The notes under the pieces are model-generated. The model was given only the letters and a program-made list of their open reading frames with translations, did no database searches and had not been told where the DNA came from. The position numbers were made by a program, and so were the translations under genes. This document shows positions 9,370-17,849 of a stretch of DNA of 64,000 nucleotides, one piece after another. This DNA is from CAIYQJ01 sp963717255 (lineage in GTDB: Bacteria > Chloroflexota > Limnocylindria > Limnocylindrales > CSP1-4), in contig CAVQVT010000013.1 in assembly GCA_963717255.1 (NCBI GenBank), positions 138,836 to 202,835 of the forward strand. Direction: 5' to 3'. Numbering within the stretch: the first letter of the stretch is position 1; the number at the start of each line of letters is the position of its first letter.

Positions 9370-9839
9370 CGTCCATCCTCAGACCCCGCGGCCTCGAGCG
9401 CCACGACGTGGTCCGGCCGGATCCGACACAGGACGGGCGTCTCTGTCGCGGCGAACTCGGCGGAGATGCAGTCGCCGAAGTACCGCGCCGGACGGCCCAT
9501 GTACGCCGAGGCGAGGCCGTCGAGGTGCTCGGCTGCGCCGTCCTCGGTCATCTCCACGACCGTCCCCTCGACCTCGAGGTAGCGCAGCGGCCGGCGCGGG
9601 TCGTAGCACAGGAGCGTGACGCGCGGGTCGCGCCGCATGTTCTTCTCCTTCGCGAACCCGCGCATCGTGTTCACGCGGACGAACTCGCCATCGAAGTCGC
9701 ACCACACGACCGACGTCTGCGGCGCGCCGTCCTTCATGAGCGTCGTCAGGGCCGCGACCGGCGGGTACTGGACCAGGTCCCGGTGGGACAGCGGGATCTC
9801 GCCGTCAGCGAGGCCGTGCAGCAAGCCGATGGTCGGCAT
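9366..9839 (-). CDS. PPOX-class F420-dependent oxidoreductase paralogue
   Basis: A 157-aa split-barrel flavin/F420 protein, paralogous to the gene downstream at 8905. It shows VAALTTLMKDGAPQTSVVW at the barrel start and NMRRDPRVTLLCYDP in the middle, the common TIGR03618-like pattern. The ATG at 9839 lies inside the 3' end of the alpha/beta hydrolase gene (35-nt overlap), so the chain from 11389 to 8905 is read as one operon of coupled genes. It should be a soluble oxidoreductase or heme/flavin-degrading protein; the exact reaction cannot be assigned. Confidence 0.87.
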   Translation of the reverse strand: MPTIGLLHGLADGEIPLSHRDLVQYPPVAALTTLMKDGAPQTSVVWCDFDGEFVRVNTMRGFAKEKNMRRDPRVTLLCYDPRRPLRYLEVEGTVVEMTEDGAAEHLDGLASAYMGRPARYFGDCISAEFAATETPVLCRIRPDHVVALEAAGSEDGR

Positions 9840-10674
9840 CGGTCGCCTCCTCCGTCGCCTCGCGCCGCATCCGCTCCAAGGCGTCGGGCCACGGCCGCTC
9901 GCGAGGCAGCTCCGCAGGGAGCGCCTGCCCGGTGAGCCAGGCCTCGACCATCGCCACATGGAGGTCCGTCCGGCGCGCCAGCCACCCGTGCCCCAGGCCC
10001 GGCGCATAGCGCGCCTCGGCGTGGGGCATGAGCGCTGCCTGTGCCGCGTTCGACGGGCGGATCGCCGCCTCCTTCTCGCCAGCGGTCAGCAGGGTGGGGG
10101 ACGGCACGCTCAGCTCGACGCGCGACACGCCTCCCTTGAAGCCCTCGACGAAGGCGCGGCGGAAGGCGCGCGGCGACGCGGCCCGGAGGTCGGCCCGTCC
10201 GGCCTCGTCCATCCCGATGATCCGGCTGAAGAGAGCCACCACGGGACGCGTGTGCAGGAACGGGGAGACGAGCACGATCCCCAGCAGGAAGAGAGAGCCG
10301 CCCCGCGATGTGAGCACGCCGGCGCAGTCGATGACCGCGCGGTCCACGAGGTCGGGATCGCGGGCCAGGAGCCGGTGGGCCACGCCGCCGCCCCAGGAGA
10401 GACCGACGACGCTGGCGCGTCCGGCGGGGACACGCGACCGGATGAGGTCCGCGACGAGGTCCGCGGTCTGCTCGACGGTCAGCGGGTCGAGGCCGACGCT
10501 CCGACCGAAGCCCGGGAGGTCGGGCGCCAGGCAATGGAAGCGGTCCTGCAGGCGGGCCATGTGGGCGCGCCACATGAGGCCGCTCGCGCCGGCGCCGTGG
10601 AGGAAGACGACGGCCGGGGCGCCCGGAGTGCCGGCCTCGTGGATGTACATCTCGGTGGCGTGCAGCGCGGGCAT
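9805..10674 (-). CDS. alpha/beta hydrolase
   Basis: A 289-aa alpha/beta-hydrolase fold enzyme. HGAGAS (oxyanion loop) lies at about residues 25-30, the nucleophile elbow GLSWGGG at about 95-101, and a late GLGHGW carries the likely catalytic His. The short stretch beginning PDLPGFGRS is also typical. The ATG at 10674 overlaps the stop of the upstream membrane-protein gene as TGATG. Its 3' end overlaps the PPOX start by 35 nt. The substrate is unknown; coupling with two flavin/F420 proteins suggests a shared catabolic or detoxifying role, which is inference. Confidence 0.88.
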   Translation of the reverse strand: MPALHATEMYIHEAGTPGAPAVVFLHGAGASGLMWRAHMARLQDRFHCLAPDLPGFGRSVGLDPLTVEQTADLVADLIRSRVPAGRASVVGLSWGGGVAHRLLARDPDLVDRAVIDCAGVLTSRGGSLFLLGIVLVSPFLHTRPVVALFSRIIGMDEAGRADLRAASPRAFRRAFVEGFKGGVSRVELSVPSPTLLTAGEKEAAIRPSNAAQAALMPHAEARYAPGLGHGWLARRTDLHVAMVEAWLTGQALPAELPRERPWPDALERMRREATEEATDADHRLAARPR

Positions 10675-11141
10675 CACCGGCCTCCCATCGCGAGCCAGGT
10701 CATGGTGGTCGGTTCGGGCTCGGGCGTCACGGGCCGTCCGGCCTCGGGACCGCGAGCCGTGCGGCGAAGGACGAGCCGTGCGGGGCGCCAGCGTCCGACG
10801 ACCACGGCCCAGAGGAGGACCACGTCGATCAGGAGGCCGGGCACGGTCCACGGCGTGGCGAAGATGACGAGGAGGATCGCGGAGGCGACGGACCCGACGA
10901 CGACGAGCGGCCGCCAGAGGCGCGCCGGCAGCGGGCCGACCGCGGCGACCGCAGCGAAGAGGAACGCGAGGAATGCCACGAGCACGAGGGCGGCACCGTC
11001 GTCCCGGGCGCTGCCGGAGGCGAGGCCGAGCAGGGTGATCGGCCACGGATCGCCCTCCTGGAAGGGCCAGCTGGGGCCGCAGACGTAGCCGATGTGGATC
11101 GAGCCGTGGACGACGAGGAAGGCGGCGACGAGGAGGACCAT
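10674..11141 (-). CDS. hypothetical four-helix membrane protein
   Basis: A 155-aa integral membrane protein. Hydrophobic segments lie at about residues 2-22, 50-72, 78-97 and 100-120, followed by a basic, Pro-rich cytoplasmic tail. The ATG at 11139-11141 overlaps the stop of the 82-aa gene upstream (TGATG) and its own stop overlaps the hydrolase start. The frame is open far upstream to 11732 but that part is arginine-rich and opposes the promoter region of the regulator at 11624, so I rejected it. Not assigned to a family; a His near the first helix and the overall size resemble small cytochrome- or DoxX-like proteins only loosely. Confidence 0.65.
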   Translation of the reverse strand: MVLLVAAFLVVHGSIHIGYVCGPSWPFQEGDPWPITLLGLASGSARDDGAALVLVAFLAFLFAAVAAVGPLPARLWRPLVVVGSVASAILLVIFATPWTVPGLLIDVVLLWAVVVGRWRPARLVLRRTARGPEAGRPVTPEPEPTTMTWLAMGGR

Positions 11142-11389
11142 CACGAGACTCCCGGGCGGGACGCGGAGTGGGGAAGGGCGAAGGTCTCGATGGAGACGAG
11201 CGACAGCCCGAGGTCGCGGACCGCCACGATCAGCCCGTGGAGGGCCGCCTGGTCGGTGAGCTCGCCGGTCAGGTCCGTGGTGCCGTCGGCCTGCGGCGCG
11301 ACGGCGAGGCCGCCGAGGACCGCCGACCAGCCGGGGGCCAGCTCGCCCTCGACGCGGACGCGGACCGTGTAGCGGGTCGCCCGATCCAT
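11141..11389 (-). CDS. small conserved hypothetical protein, 82 aa
   Basis: First gene of the coupled minus-strand operon 11389-8905. It has 82 residues and starts at an ATG preceded by GGAGGATCGAG, a strong ribosome site. The pattern resembles small soluble alpha/beta proteins common in actinobacteria and Chloroflexota: a beta strand from YTVRVRVEG, an LTGELTDQAALHGLI helix start and a VRDLGLSLVSIE end. They often sit beside membrane proteins or regulators. It lies divergent to the MalT-type regulator at 11624, with 234 nt between the starts. Function unknown. Confidence 0.7.
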   Translation of the reverse strand: MDRATRYTVRVRVEGELAPGWSAVLGGLAVAPQADGTTDLTGELTDQAALHGLIVAVRDLGLSLVSIETFALPHSASRPGVS

Positions 11390-11623
11390 CTCGATCCTCC
11401 GCCTGCTCCGGCACGCTCGCCGGAGACCTGCGGTCAGCCTGCGGGTCAACCCCCTCCGCCCGCATCCATCGGCGGATGGAAAGTGCTGGGTGGATCCGGC
11501 GTGGCAGCGCTGCGGTGCGGATCCCGGGTGGCGCTCCCGTCGAACGGCACTGGTCCGCCGCGTCCGCCGTGCCACACTGCCTGGTGCGGCCCACCCCGCA
11601 GCTCCTGGAGGCCCGCGATCGCG

Positions 11624-13786
11624 ATGCCGCTGCCCGAGCGCGACGCCCTGCTCGCGGCGAAGCTCGATGCCCGCGCCCCGGGCGCCAGGACGGTCGATCG
11701 CGCGCGCCTCCGCGCACTCTTCGATGGTGCACCCGACGCGCGGCTCATCCTCGTCGCCGCGCCGGCCGGCTTCGGGAAGACCACGGCACTCGCCGCGTGG
11801 CTCGGCTCGTCGGGGCTCCGCTCCGCGTGGCTCGCGCTCGACCCCCGGGACGACGACCCTGTCCGGTTCGCCCGCGTCCTCGCGGCGGCGGCCGCCCGCG
11901 CGGCCGGCGACTCGACTGAGCCAACGCGCGTCGATCCATCGCGCCCGTTCGACTCCGAGCTCGCCGTCGGCGCCGTCCTCGACCGGCTCGCCGTCGCCCC
12001 GGATCGCGGGGCCGGCCCGCGCGTCGTGCTCGTCCTCGACGACTACCACGTCATCGGCGACGCTGCGATCCATGGGCTGGTCTCGGAGCTCATCGATCGG
12101 CTGCCTCGCGGAGCGATCCTCGCGATCGCGACCCGCTCAGACCCGCCCATCCCGCTCGCCCGCCTGCGCGCGCGCGCACAGCTGCTCGAGGTGCGTGCCG
12201 AGGATCTCCGCTTCACGGCCGCCGAGGCGGGTCAGCTGCTGCGGTCCGCGGTCGTGGACCTCGACCCGGGCGAGGTCGCGACGCTGACCGAGCGGACGGA
12301 GGGCTGGGCCGCCGTCCTTCGCCTGGCCGCCATCTCGCTCCGCGGCCGGCGCGACCACGCGGAGCTCGTCGGCAGGTTCGGCGCGACGCACCGCTTCGTC
12401 CTCGACTACGTCGTGGAGGAGGTCCTCGCCGGCCTCCCGCCCGAGACCGAGGAGTTCCTCCTCCGCACGTCGATCCTCGACCGTCTCACGGCGCCGCTGT
12501 GCGACGCCGTCACCGGGCTCGCCGACGGGCAGGAGCGGCTCGAGGAGCTCGAGCGCGCGAACCTCCTCATCGTCCCGCTCGACGACGAGCGGCGCTGGTA
12601 CCGATATCACGCGCTCTTCGCCGGGGTCCTTCGCGCCCGGCTCGGGATGCACCGTTCCAGCGAGGTCGCGGCGCTCCACGGCCGTGCGGCCGCCTGGCAC
12701 GCGGCGCACGGCGACGACGAGGAGGCGATCGGCCACGCGTTGGCCGCGGGGGACCTCCCGGCCGTGGTCCGGATGGTCGGCGACGCCTCTCTCCGCCACC
12801 TCAACGCCGGTGAGCTGAGCACGGTCCGGCGCTGGCTCGACGCCCTTCCGGGTGTGGCCGTGAGGCGGGACGCACAGCTCAGCGCCTCGTATGCCTGGTG
12901 CATCGTGCTGCCCGGGGAGGTGGCCGGGGTCGCCGCCCGCGTCGAGGACGCCGAGCGCGCCCTGGCGGAGGGTCCGACGATCGACCCGCCGACCGACGCC
13001 GCGATCCGCACCCAGCTCGCGCTCATCCGCTCCAGGCTCGCCGACCTCGAGGGGGATCCGGCCGAGGCGATCGCCCAGGCGCGCCTCGCGCGCGACCTGC
13101 TGCCGGCCGGGTTGCCGCCCGAGGCCGAGACGACGCTCCGCGGCGACGCGACCGTCCTGCTCGCACGGGCCCTCGTCGCGGCCGGCGACGCGGATGGCGC
13201 CGCGGAGGCCTACGCGGCCTCGCTGCCCGACCTTCGCGCCGGCGGCAACCTCTTCGCCACCGGCCGTGCCATCGCCGACCTCGCCCGCATCGCGATCGAC
13301 CGGGGCGACCCGGCGGCGGCCGTGCGGCTGTGCGAGGGCGAGATCGCCCTCCCGCCCGGGCGGTCGTCGGCGGATGCGAGCGGCGCGGTCTGGATCGCCC
13401 TGGCGCGGGCGCGCGCCGAACTCGGCCAGATCGGGCTGGCCGAGCTCGCGGCGGAGCGCGGGATCGAGGTCGGCGCGCGCGCGGGCGACGCCCAGGTCGT
13501 GCGGTCCGCCCGGGCGACCCGCGAGCGGATCCGCGAGCTCACCGGGGCTGCCGGGCGCCCGCGCGTGTTCGCCGGGCCGGACGGTCCGTTCGAGACGCTG
13601 TCGCCGCGGGAGCTGGAGGTCCTCCGGCTCGTGGCGCTCGGCCGATCGAACGCGGCCATCGCGCGCGAGCTCTTCGTCACCGTCGGGACGGTGAAGTCCC
13701 ACGTCCACGCCATCTCGGGGAAGCTCGGCGCCGCCAACCGGGTCGAAGCCGTCGCCCGCGGGCGGGCCCTCGGGATCATCGACTGA
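11624..13786 (+). CDS. MalT/LAL-type LuxR family ATP-binding transcriptional regulator
   Basis: A 720-aa large ATP-binding LuxR-family regulator. Walker A AAPAGFGKTTA is near residues 43-53, a Walker B-like VVLVLDDYHVI near 127-137, and a winged-helix/TPR-like middle at 260-640. A C-terminal LuxR helix-turn-helix starts at LSPRELEVLRL (about 660) and includes NAAIARELFVTVGTVKSH. Such proteins bind an inducer and ATP, oligomerise and activate promoters. The divergent minus-strand operon beginning at 11389 is the obvious candidate target, as is the serine hydrolase gene 151 nt downstream. The ATG at 11624 has GGAGG 12 nt upstream, a rather long spacing, so a slightly different start is possible. 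Confidence 0.9.
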   Translation: MPLPERDALLAAKLDARAPGARTVDRARLRALFDGAPDARLILVAAPAGFGKTTALAAWLGSSGLRSAWLALDPRDDDPVRFARVLAAAAARAAGDSTEPTRVDPSRPFDSELAVGAVLDRLAVAPDRGAGPRVVLVLDDYHVIGDAAIHGLVSELIDRLPRGAILAIATRSDPPIPLARLRARAQLLEVRAEDLRFTAAEAGQLLRSAVVDLDPGEVATLTERTEGWAAVLRLAAISLRGRRDHAELVGRFGATHRFVLDYVVEEVLAGLPPETEEFLLRTSILDRLTAPLCDAVTGLADGQERLEELERANLLIVPLDDERRWYRYHALFAGVLRARLGMHRSSEVAALHGRAAAWHAAHGDDEEAIGHALAAGDLPAVVRMVGDASLRHLNAGELSTVRRWLDALPGVAVRRDAQLSASYAWCIVLPGEVAGVAARVEDAERALAEGPTIDPPTDAAIRTQLALIRSRLADLEGDPAEAIAQARLARDLLPAGLPPEAETTLRGDATVLLARALVAAGDADGAAEAYAASLPDLRAGGNLFATGRAIADLARIAIDRGDPAAAVRLCEGEIALPPGRSSADASGAVWIALARARAELGQIGLAELAAERGIEVGARAGDAQVVRSARATRERIRELTGAAGRPRVFAGPDGPFETLSPRELEVLRLVALGRSNAAIARELFVTVGTVKSHVHAISGKLGAANRVEAVARGRALGIID

Positions 13787-13937
13787 TGGCATCCGCCGCG
13801 GGTCGCCCGCTCCCTGGACGGGAACCAACCCCCGGTCGGTCCTCGGATGGATGCGCCGGCCGACGGACCCGGCGCATCGTGACGACGGTCGGCATGAGCC
13901 GCAGCGACCGACACCGACCCCGACCGGAGAACCGACG

Positions 13938-15128
13938 ATGACCGCCACGATGACCATCCGCACCGGGATCCACGGGACCGTCGCGCCAGGCTACGAGCCG
14001 GTGCGCGACGCGTTCGAGGAGAACTTCCGCACCCGCGGCGAGCTCGGCGGCGCGTGCGCCGTCTACAGGGGCGGCGAGCGCGTCGTCGACCTGTGGGGCG
14101 GCACCCGGGACGCCAGGACGGGTGCTCCCTGGGAAGAGGACACGATGGTCCTCGTGTACTCGGCCACGAAGGGCATGGCCGCCATGACCCTGGCGCTGGC
14201 GCACTCGCGCGGGTGGCTCGAATACGACGAGCGGGTCGCCGCCTACTGGCCGGAGTTCGCGCAGGCCGGCAAGGAGCGCATCACCGTCCGCCAGCTCCTC
14301 GCGCACCAGGCCGGCCTGTTCGGCTTCGACGAGAAGGTGGACCGCACCGCGATCGCGGACCCGGACCGCCTCGCCGGGATCATGGCCCGGCAGCGCCCGG
14401 AGTGGGAGGCCGGCGATCGGCAGGCCTACCACGCGATCAGCCTGGGGTTCTACGAGGGGGAGATCGTCCGACGGGTCGACCCCCGGCACCGGACGCTCGG
14501 CCGGGTCTTCGCCGACGAGATCGCCGCTCCCCTCGGCGAGGAGTTCTACATCCGCCTCCCGGAGTCGATCCCGGATTCGCGCCTCGCGCCCCTCGTCCAG
14601 CAGAGCGCCGTCCGGGCGATCCTGGGCCTGCCGCTGCCGATGCTGATCGACGCGCTCAACCCCCGATCCGTCCTCTTCCGGTCGCTCATCTCGAACCCGG
14701 GCACGCAGGTCGCGCTCGATCGCGAGCGCGTCTTCGCGCGCGAGCTCGAGGTCCCCTCGGGCGGCGGCGTGGGGACGGCCCGGGCCATCGCGAAGGCGTA
14801 CGGCGTCTTCGCCGGCGACGGCCACGAGCTCGGTCTCCGAGCCGAGACGCTCGCGGCGCTCCGCGCGTCCGCGATCCCTTCGCGGCACGGGTTCGACGAC
14901 GCTTGCTTCCATGGCGAGGTCCAGTTCTCCCTCGGCTTCATGAAGCCCACGCCGAACTGGTCGTTCGGCCACGCGGGGGCGTTCGGCTCCCCCGGAGCGG
15001 GCGGCTCGCTCGGATACGCCGACCCGGCGACCGGCATCGGCTACGCGTACGTGACGAACCGGATGGGGACGTTCGACGGCGACCCCCGCGACGTCGCGCT
15101 GCGGCGGGCGCTCGAGCGCGTGGGCTGA
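13938..15128 (+). CDS. serine hydrolase, class C beta-lactamase/EstB family
   Basis: A 396-aa penicillin-binding-protein-like hydrolase. The nucleophile motif SATKG (S-x-x-K) lies near residues 76-80, a Tyr-containing YHAISLG corresponds to the second catalytic element near 163, and HAGAFGSPG near 345 replaces the KTG-type box. This pattern points to an EstB-like esterase or peptidase rather than a true beta-lactamase. No signal peptide is visible, so a cytoplasmic location is likely. ATG 13938 follows GGAGAACCGACG. It ends just before a strong hairpin at 15135-15175. It may be regulated by the LuxR protein upstream in the same direction. Confidence 0.88.
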   Translation: MTATMTIRTGIHGTVAPGYEPVRDAFEENFRTRGELGGACAVYRGGERVVDLWGGTRDARTGAPWEEDTMVLVYSATKGMAAMTLALAHSRGWLEYDERVAAYWPEFAQAGKERITVRQLLAHQAGLFGFDEKVDRTAIADPDRLAGIMARQRPEWEAGDRQAYHAISLGFYEGEIVRRVDPRHRTLGRVFADEIAAPLGEEFYIRLPESIPDSRLAPLVQQSAVRAILGLPLPMLIDALNPRSVLFRSLISNPGTQVALDRERVFARELEVPSGGGVGTARAIAKAYGVFAGDGHELGLRAETLAALRASAIPSRHGFDDACFHGEVQFSLGFMKPTPNWSFGHAGAFGSPGAGGSLGYADPATGIGYAYVTNRMGTFDGDPRDVALRRALERVG

Positions 15129-15134
15129 CGGAGG

Positions 15135-15175
15135 CGGCGAGGCCGGCACGGGTCCGCCCCGTGCCGGCCTCGCCG
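15135..15175. terminator. bidirectional hairpin terminator between convergent genes
   Basis: A perfect 18-bp stem (15135-15152 with 15158-15175) around a 5-nt loop, arms beginning CGGCGAGGCCGG. It lies 7 nt past the serine-hydrolase stop and 15 nt from the convergent gene's stop at 15190. There is no T-tract, as is usual in such GC-rich genomes. Confidence 0.75.
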
Positions 15176-15189
15176 GCGGGCGCCCGACG

Positions 15190-15537
15190 TCAGGCCGGGC
15201 GCGGGAGGAACATGAGCAGGTTCCAGCCCGCCAGCCCGCCGACCACCACGAGGCGCGCGACCGTCGGCCAGCTCGTCCGCCAGATCCACGCGCCGGCCAG
15301 GACGGGGAGGAAGAGGAGCCAGGCGACGGCCTGGACCACCAGAGGCAGTGATCGCACGCGGCGCCAGGCTGTGTCGATCCGCGCCGGGTCGCGCACGAGC
15401 GCGGCCGCGAACGCGAGCCACAGCCCGCCGAAGACGAGCAGCAGGATCCCGCTGGAGGCGAGAAGCGGGATCGGCGCGGTGACGGCTCCGACGAGCGCGG
15501 CGAGCCCGTCGGCCAGGGCGGTGACGATGGCGTTCAT
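15190..15537 (-). CDS. small membrane protein, paralogue of the upstream gene
   Basis: A 115-aa protein with three hydrophobic segments (about residues 20-48, 68-88 and 91-108), ending GGLAGWNLLMFLPRP. It is clearly homologous to the 128-aa product of 15571-15957: both share a central LPL-VVQAV-WLLFLP motif followed by an aromatic W-x-W stretch and a G-WNL-x-FLPR end. The pair is therefore a tandem duplication. The ATG at 15537 was chosen because the preceding nine residues have no hydrophobic or conserved character. Probably cotranscribed with its paralogue under the TetR operator at 16034. Function not known. Confidence 0.72.
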   Translation of the reverse strand: MNAIVTALADGLAALVGAVTAPIPLLASSGILLLVFGGLWLAFAAALVRDPARIDTAWRRVRSLPLVVQAVAWLLFLPVLAGAWIWRTSWPTVARLVVVGGLAGWNLLMFLPRPA

Positions 15538-15570
15538 CAGCGTGCTCCTTGTCGGTCGCGGCAAAGACGA

Positions 15571-15957
15571 TCACTCGGTGACGGCGGGCGCGGCAGCCTC
15601 GCGCCGGGGCAGGAACACGACGAGATTCCAGCCGGCGATCCCCACGATGAGGACGAGCCGGACGACGAGCGGCCAGTCGGTCTGCCAGACCCAGAGACCG
15701 GCCGTCAGGGGCAGGAAGAGCAGCCAGACGACCGCCTGGACGGCGAGCGGAAGGCCGGCGATGGCCTGCCAGGCGCGGTCGAGGGCCGCCGGGTCGAGCA
15801 CGAGCGCGGCGAAGAAGCCCGCCCAGAGCACGGCGAACCCGACGAACAGGAGCCCCGTGCGGACGAGCACGGGGACGATCCCGGTGACCGGGAGGATGAC
15901 CCAGCGGACGAGGCGGTCGATGCCCCGCTCGAACCGGTTCCCTGCGACGACCGTCAT
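15571..15957 (-). CDS. small membrane protein, first of a paralogous pair
   Basis: A 128-aa integral membrane protein with three to four hydrophobic segments. Its C-terminus is near-identical in pattern to the downstream paralogue (GIAGWNLVVFLPRRE). The two genes are 33 nt apart. The start at 15957 lies 77 nt from the palindromic operator at 16034-16059, and the TetR gene is divergent on the other side, the classic arrangement of a repressor and its target. A membrane pair under a TetR regulator often handles small lipophilic compounds or membrane stress, but with only three or four helices each, efflux (e.g. SMR-like pair) is speculative. Confidence 0.72.
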   Translation of the reverse strand: MTVVAGNRFERGIDRLVRWVILPVTGIVPVLVRTGLLFVGFAVLWAGFFAALVLDPAALDRAWQAIAGLPLAVQAVVWLLFLPLTAGLWVWQTDWPLVVRLVLIVGIAGWNLVVFLPRREAAAPAVTE

Positions 15958-16033
15958 CGCACACCTTCCTCACTGTCGGGCCCGGAGCGGCGACGACGCG
16001 GCCGGGCGAATAGGCCGCCGTGGCGGTGATAGA

Positions 16034-16059
16034 CTGTACGGTGTATGATTACCATACAG
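16034..16059. promoter_or_regulatory. palindromic TetR-type operator in divergent promoter region
   Basis: Inverted repeat with 9-bp arms CTGTACGGT and ACCATACAG (one mismatch) around an 8-nt spacer. It is an AT-richer island within GC-rich DNA. It sits between the membrane-protein pair (start 15957, minus) and the TetR gene (start 16101, plus), so binding could repress both. Confidence 0.7.
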
Positions 16060-16100
16060 CGTAGAGGAATGCAAGTGGTGTCAACGGCGAGGTCGGTGCG

Positions 16101-16886
16101 ATGAAGGAACGCGATGAGGCCGAGGGGATCCCGGGACCGGCGGACGCGGTCCCGCCTCCGACATGGAGCACCGACGAGGACGCCGCCCCGCCGACCCCGC
16201 CCTGGCGTGCCGACTTCCGGCGCCGCGCGCGGCGCGGCCCGAGTCCCCAGCTCGACCGGGAGCGGATCGTCGCCGCGGCGCTGCGGATCGTGGACGAGGA
16301 CGGGATCGCCGCCCTCTCACTCCGGCGCCTCGCCGGCGACCTCCACGTCACCCCGATGTCGATCTACTGGCATGTCACGGACAAGGCCGAGCTGCTCGAG
16401 CTCGTCGGCCACGCGGTGCTCGCGGGGATCGAGCTGCCCGAGCGGACGGGGGACTGGATGGACCAGCTCCGCGAGGTCCATCGGGCGATGCTCGTGGCCT
16501 TCCTGCGACACCCGAACACGACCGACCTCCTCGTCGGGCGGGCGCGCTTCGGGCCCGGCGGGATCGCGACGTTCGAGCGCATCCTCGCGATCCTCCTCGA
16601 CGCGGGCTTCACGCCCGAGGGAGCATTCGACGCCTACCAGTCGCTCTACCTGTTCACCCTGGGGTTCATGGCGACGTCCACCCGGAGCCCCGAGTTCGTC
16701 GCGGTCCAGCGCGCAGGTGCGGCATACATGGCCTCGCTGCCAGTCGAGCGCTTTCCCGCGATCCGCGCCGTAACGCCCATCATCGGGCGGCGGTCGCTCG
16801 ACGAGCAGTTCGAGGTCGGCCTCGACACCGTCATCCGGGGCTTGGCCGCGCGACGCGAGCGGGAGCAGGCGGCGGGACGCGCGTGA
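16101..16886 (+). CDS. TetR/AcrR family transcriptional regulator
   Basis: A 261-aa repressor. It has an unusual Pro/Asp-rich N-terminal extension of about 45 residues, then the TetR helix-turn-helix. The HTH starts at LDRERIVAAALRIVDEDG (about 51-68), with LSLRRLAGDLHVTPMSIYWH as the DNA-reading part. The C-terminal TetR_C-like ligand domain spans about 110-250. The second helix pattern (MSIYWHVTDKAELL) is the TetR class that carries the TetR_C_1 domain, often binding drugs. It reads divergently from the membrane pair and presumably binds the palindrome 16034-16059. The stop TGA overlaps an ATG at 16886 that may have been the original start of the next gene. Confidence 0.88.
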   Translation: MKERDEAEGIPGPADAVPPPTWSTDEDAAPPTPPWRADFRRRARRGPSPQLDRERIVAAALRIVDEDGIAALSLRRLAGDLHVTPMSIYWHVTDKAELLELVGHAVLAGIELPERTGDWMDQLREVHRAMLVAFLRHPNTTDLLVGRARFGPGGIATFERILAILLDAGFTPEGAFDAYQSLYLFTLGFMATSTRSPEFVAVQRAGAAYMASLPVERFPAIRAVTPIIGRRSLDEQFEVGLDTVIRGLAARREREQAAGRA

Positions 16887-17003
16887 TGCCACGTCCGCGG
16901 ATCCGCTCTCGCTCCGGCCGCCCTCGCACGTGCGCTCGCGCGCCCGGAGCCGTTCGCGCCGCACGACGCGCCCTTCTGGGATGACCCGTGGATCGCCCGC
17001 GGG

Positions 17004-17849
17004 ATGCTCGCCGCCCACCTCGACCCCGACACCGACGTCGCCAGCCGGCGCCCGGAGACGATCGACGCGACGGTGGACCACCTCGCGCGCGTCCTCCCGC
17101 TGGGCCCCGGCGACCGGCTGGTCGACCTCGGATGCGGTCCCGGCCTGTACGCCCAGCGGTTCGCGGCACGCGGGGTCTCGGTGACGGGCATCGACCTCTC
17201 GGCAGGCTCCATCGCCCACGCGGTCGAGGCGGCCGGCGCCGCGGGGCTCGAGATCGACTACCGGGTGGGCGACTACACGGCCGACACCCTCGGCGGACCG
17301 TACGACGCGGCCACGCTCATCTACCTCGACTTCGGCGTGCTGCCCGATGCCCCGCGCGACCGGCTCCTCGGCGCCGTGCGATCCGCGCTGCGCCCGGGGG
17401 GTGCCTTCGTCCTCGACGTGCACGCACCGCCCCGCTGGCGGCCGCCCGACGCGGGGATCCACGTCGAGCGGTCGGACGGCGGCTTCTGGCGCCCCGGCCC
17501 GCACGTCGTCGTCGAGACCACCTATCGGTTCGGCGACGACGTGGACCTCGCCCAGTACGCCGTGATCGAGGCCGACGCGGTCACGACCTACCGTGTCTGG
17601 GACCACGCCTACTCCGCGGCCGCCCTGCGCGCACTCCTGCGGCGCCACGGCCTCGCCGTCGAGCACGGCTGGGAGGACCTGACCGGGACCTCGCGCCGGC
17701 GCTCGTCACCCACGCTCGGCGTCGTCGCGAGGCGCCTTGGGCGATCCCGCGGCCTCACTGGTCGAGAGGGCCGGCGGGGCGCATACTCGCGGTCCCCGCA
17801 CCAGGTCGGCGTCCCAGCCGGTCCGGGGATCACCAGGGAGACGGCATGA
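17004..17849 (+). CDS. class I SAM-dependent methyltransferase, N-terminus out of frame
   Basis: Rossmann-fold methyltransferase. Motif I VDLGCGPGLYAQRF lies about 35 residues into the open frame, with VTGIDLS and later GGAFVLDVHAPP as motifs II and IV. Homologues normally begin about 35 residues earlier. The matching segment (ALARPEPFAPHDAPFWDDP, then WIARG) is present directly upstream in the same frame from about 16923, but no start codon exists between the TGA at 16884 and 17004. An ATG at 16886, overlapping the TetR stop, is one base out of frame. I infer a one-base shift between 16890 and 16920. The C-terminus also runs on about 35 odd residues, ending over the VOC start. Substrate unknown. 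Confidence 0.8.
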   Translation: MLAAHLDPDTDVASRRPETIDATVDHLARVLPLGPGDRLVDLGCGPGLYAQRFAARGVSVTGIDLSAGSIAHAVEAAGAAGLEIDYRVGDYTADTLGGPYDAATLIYLDFGVLPDAPRDRLLGAVRSALRPGGAFVLDVHAPPRWRPPDAGIHVERSDGGFWRPGPHVVVETTYRFGDDVDLAQYAVIEADAVTTYRVWDHAYSAAALRALLRRHGLAVEHGWEDLTGTSRRRSSPTLGVVARRLGRSRGLTGREGRRGAYSRSPHQVGVPAGPGITRETA

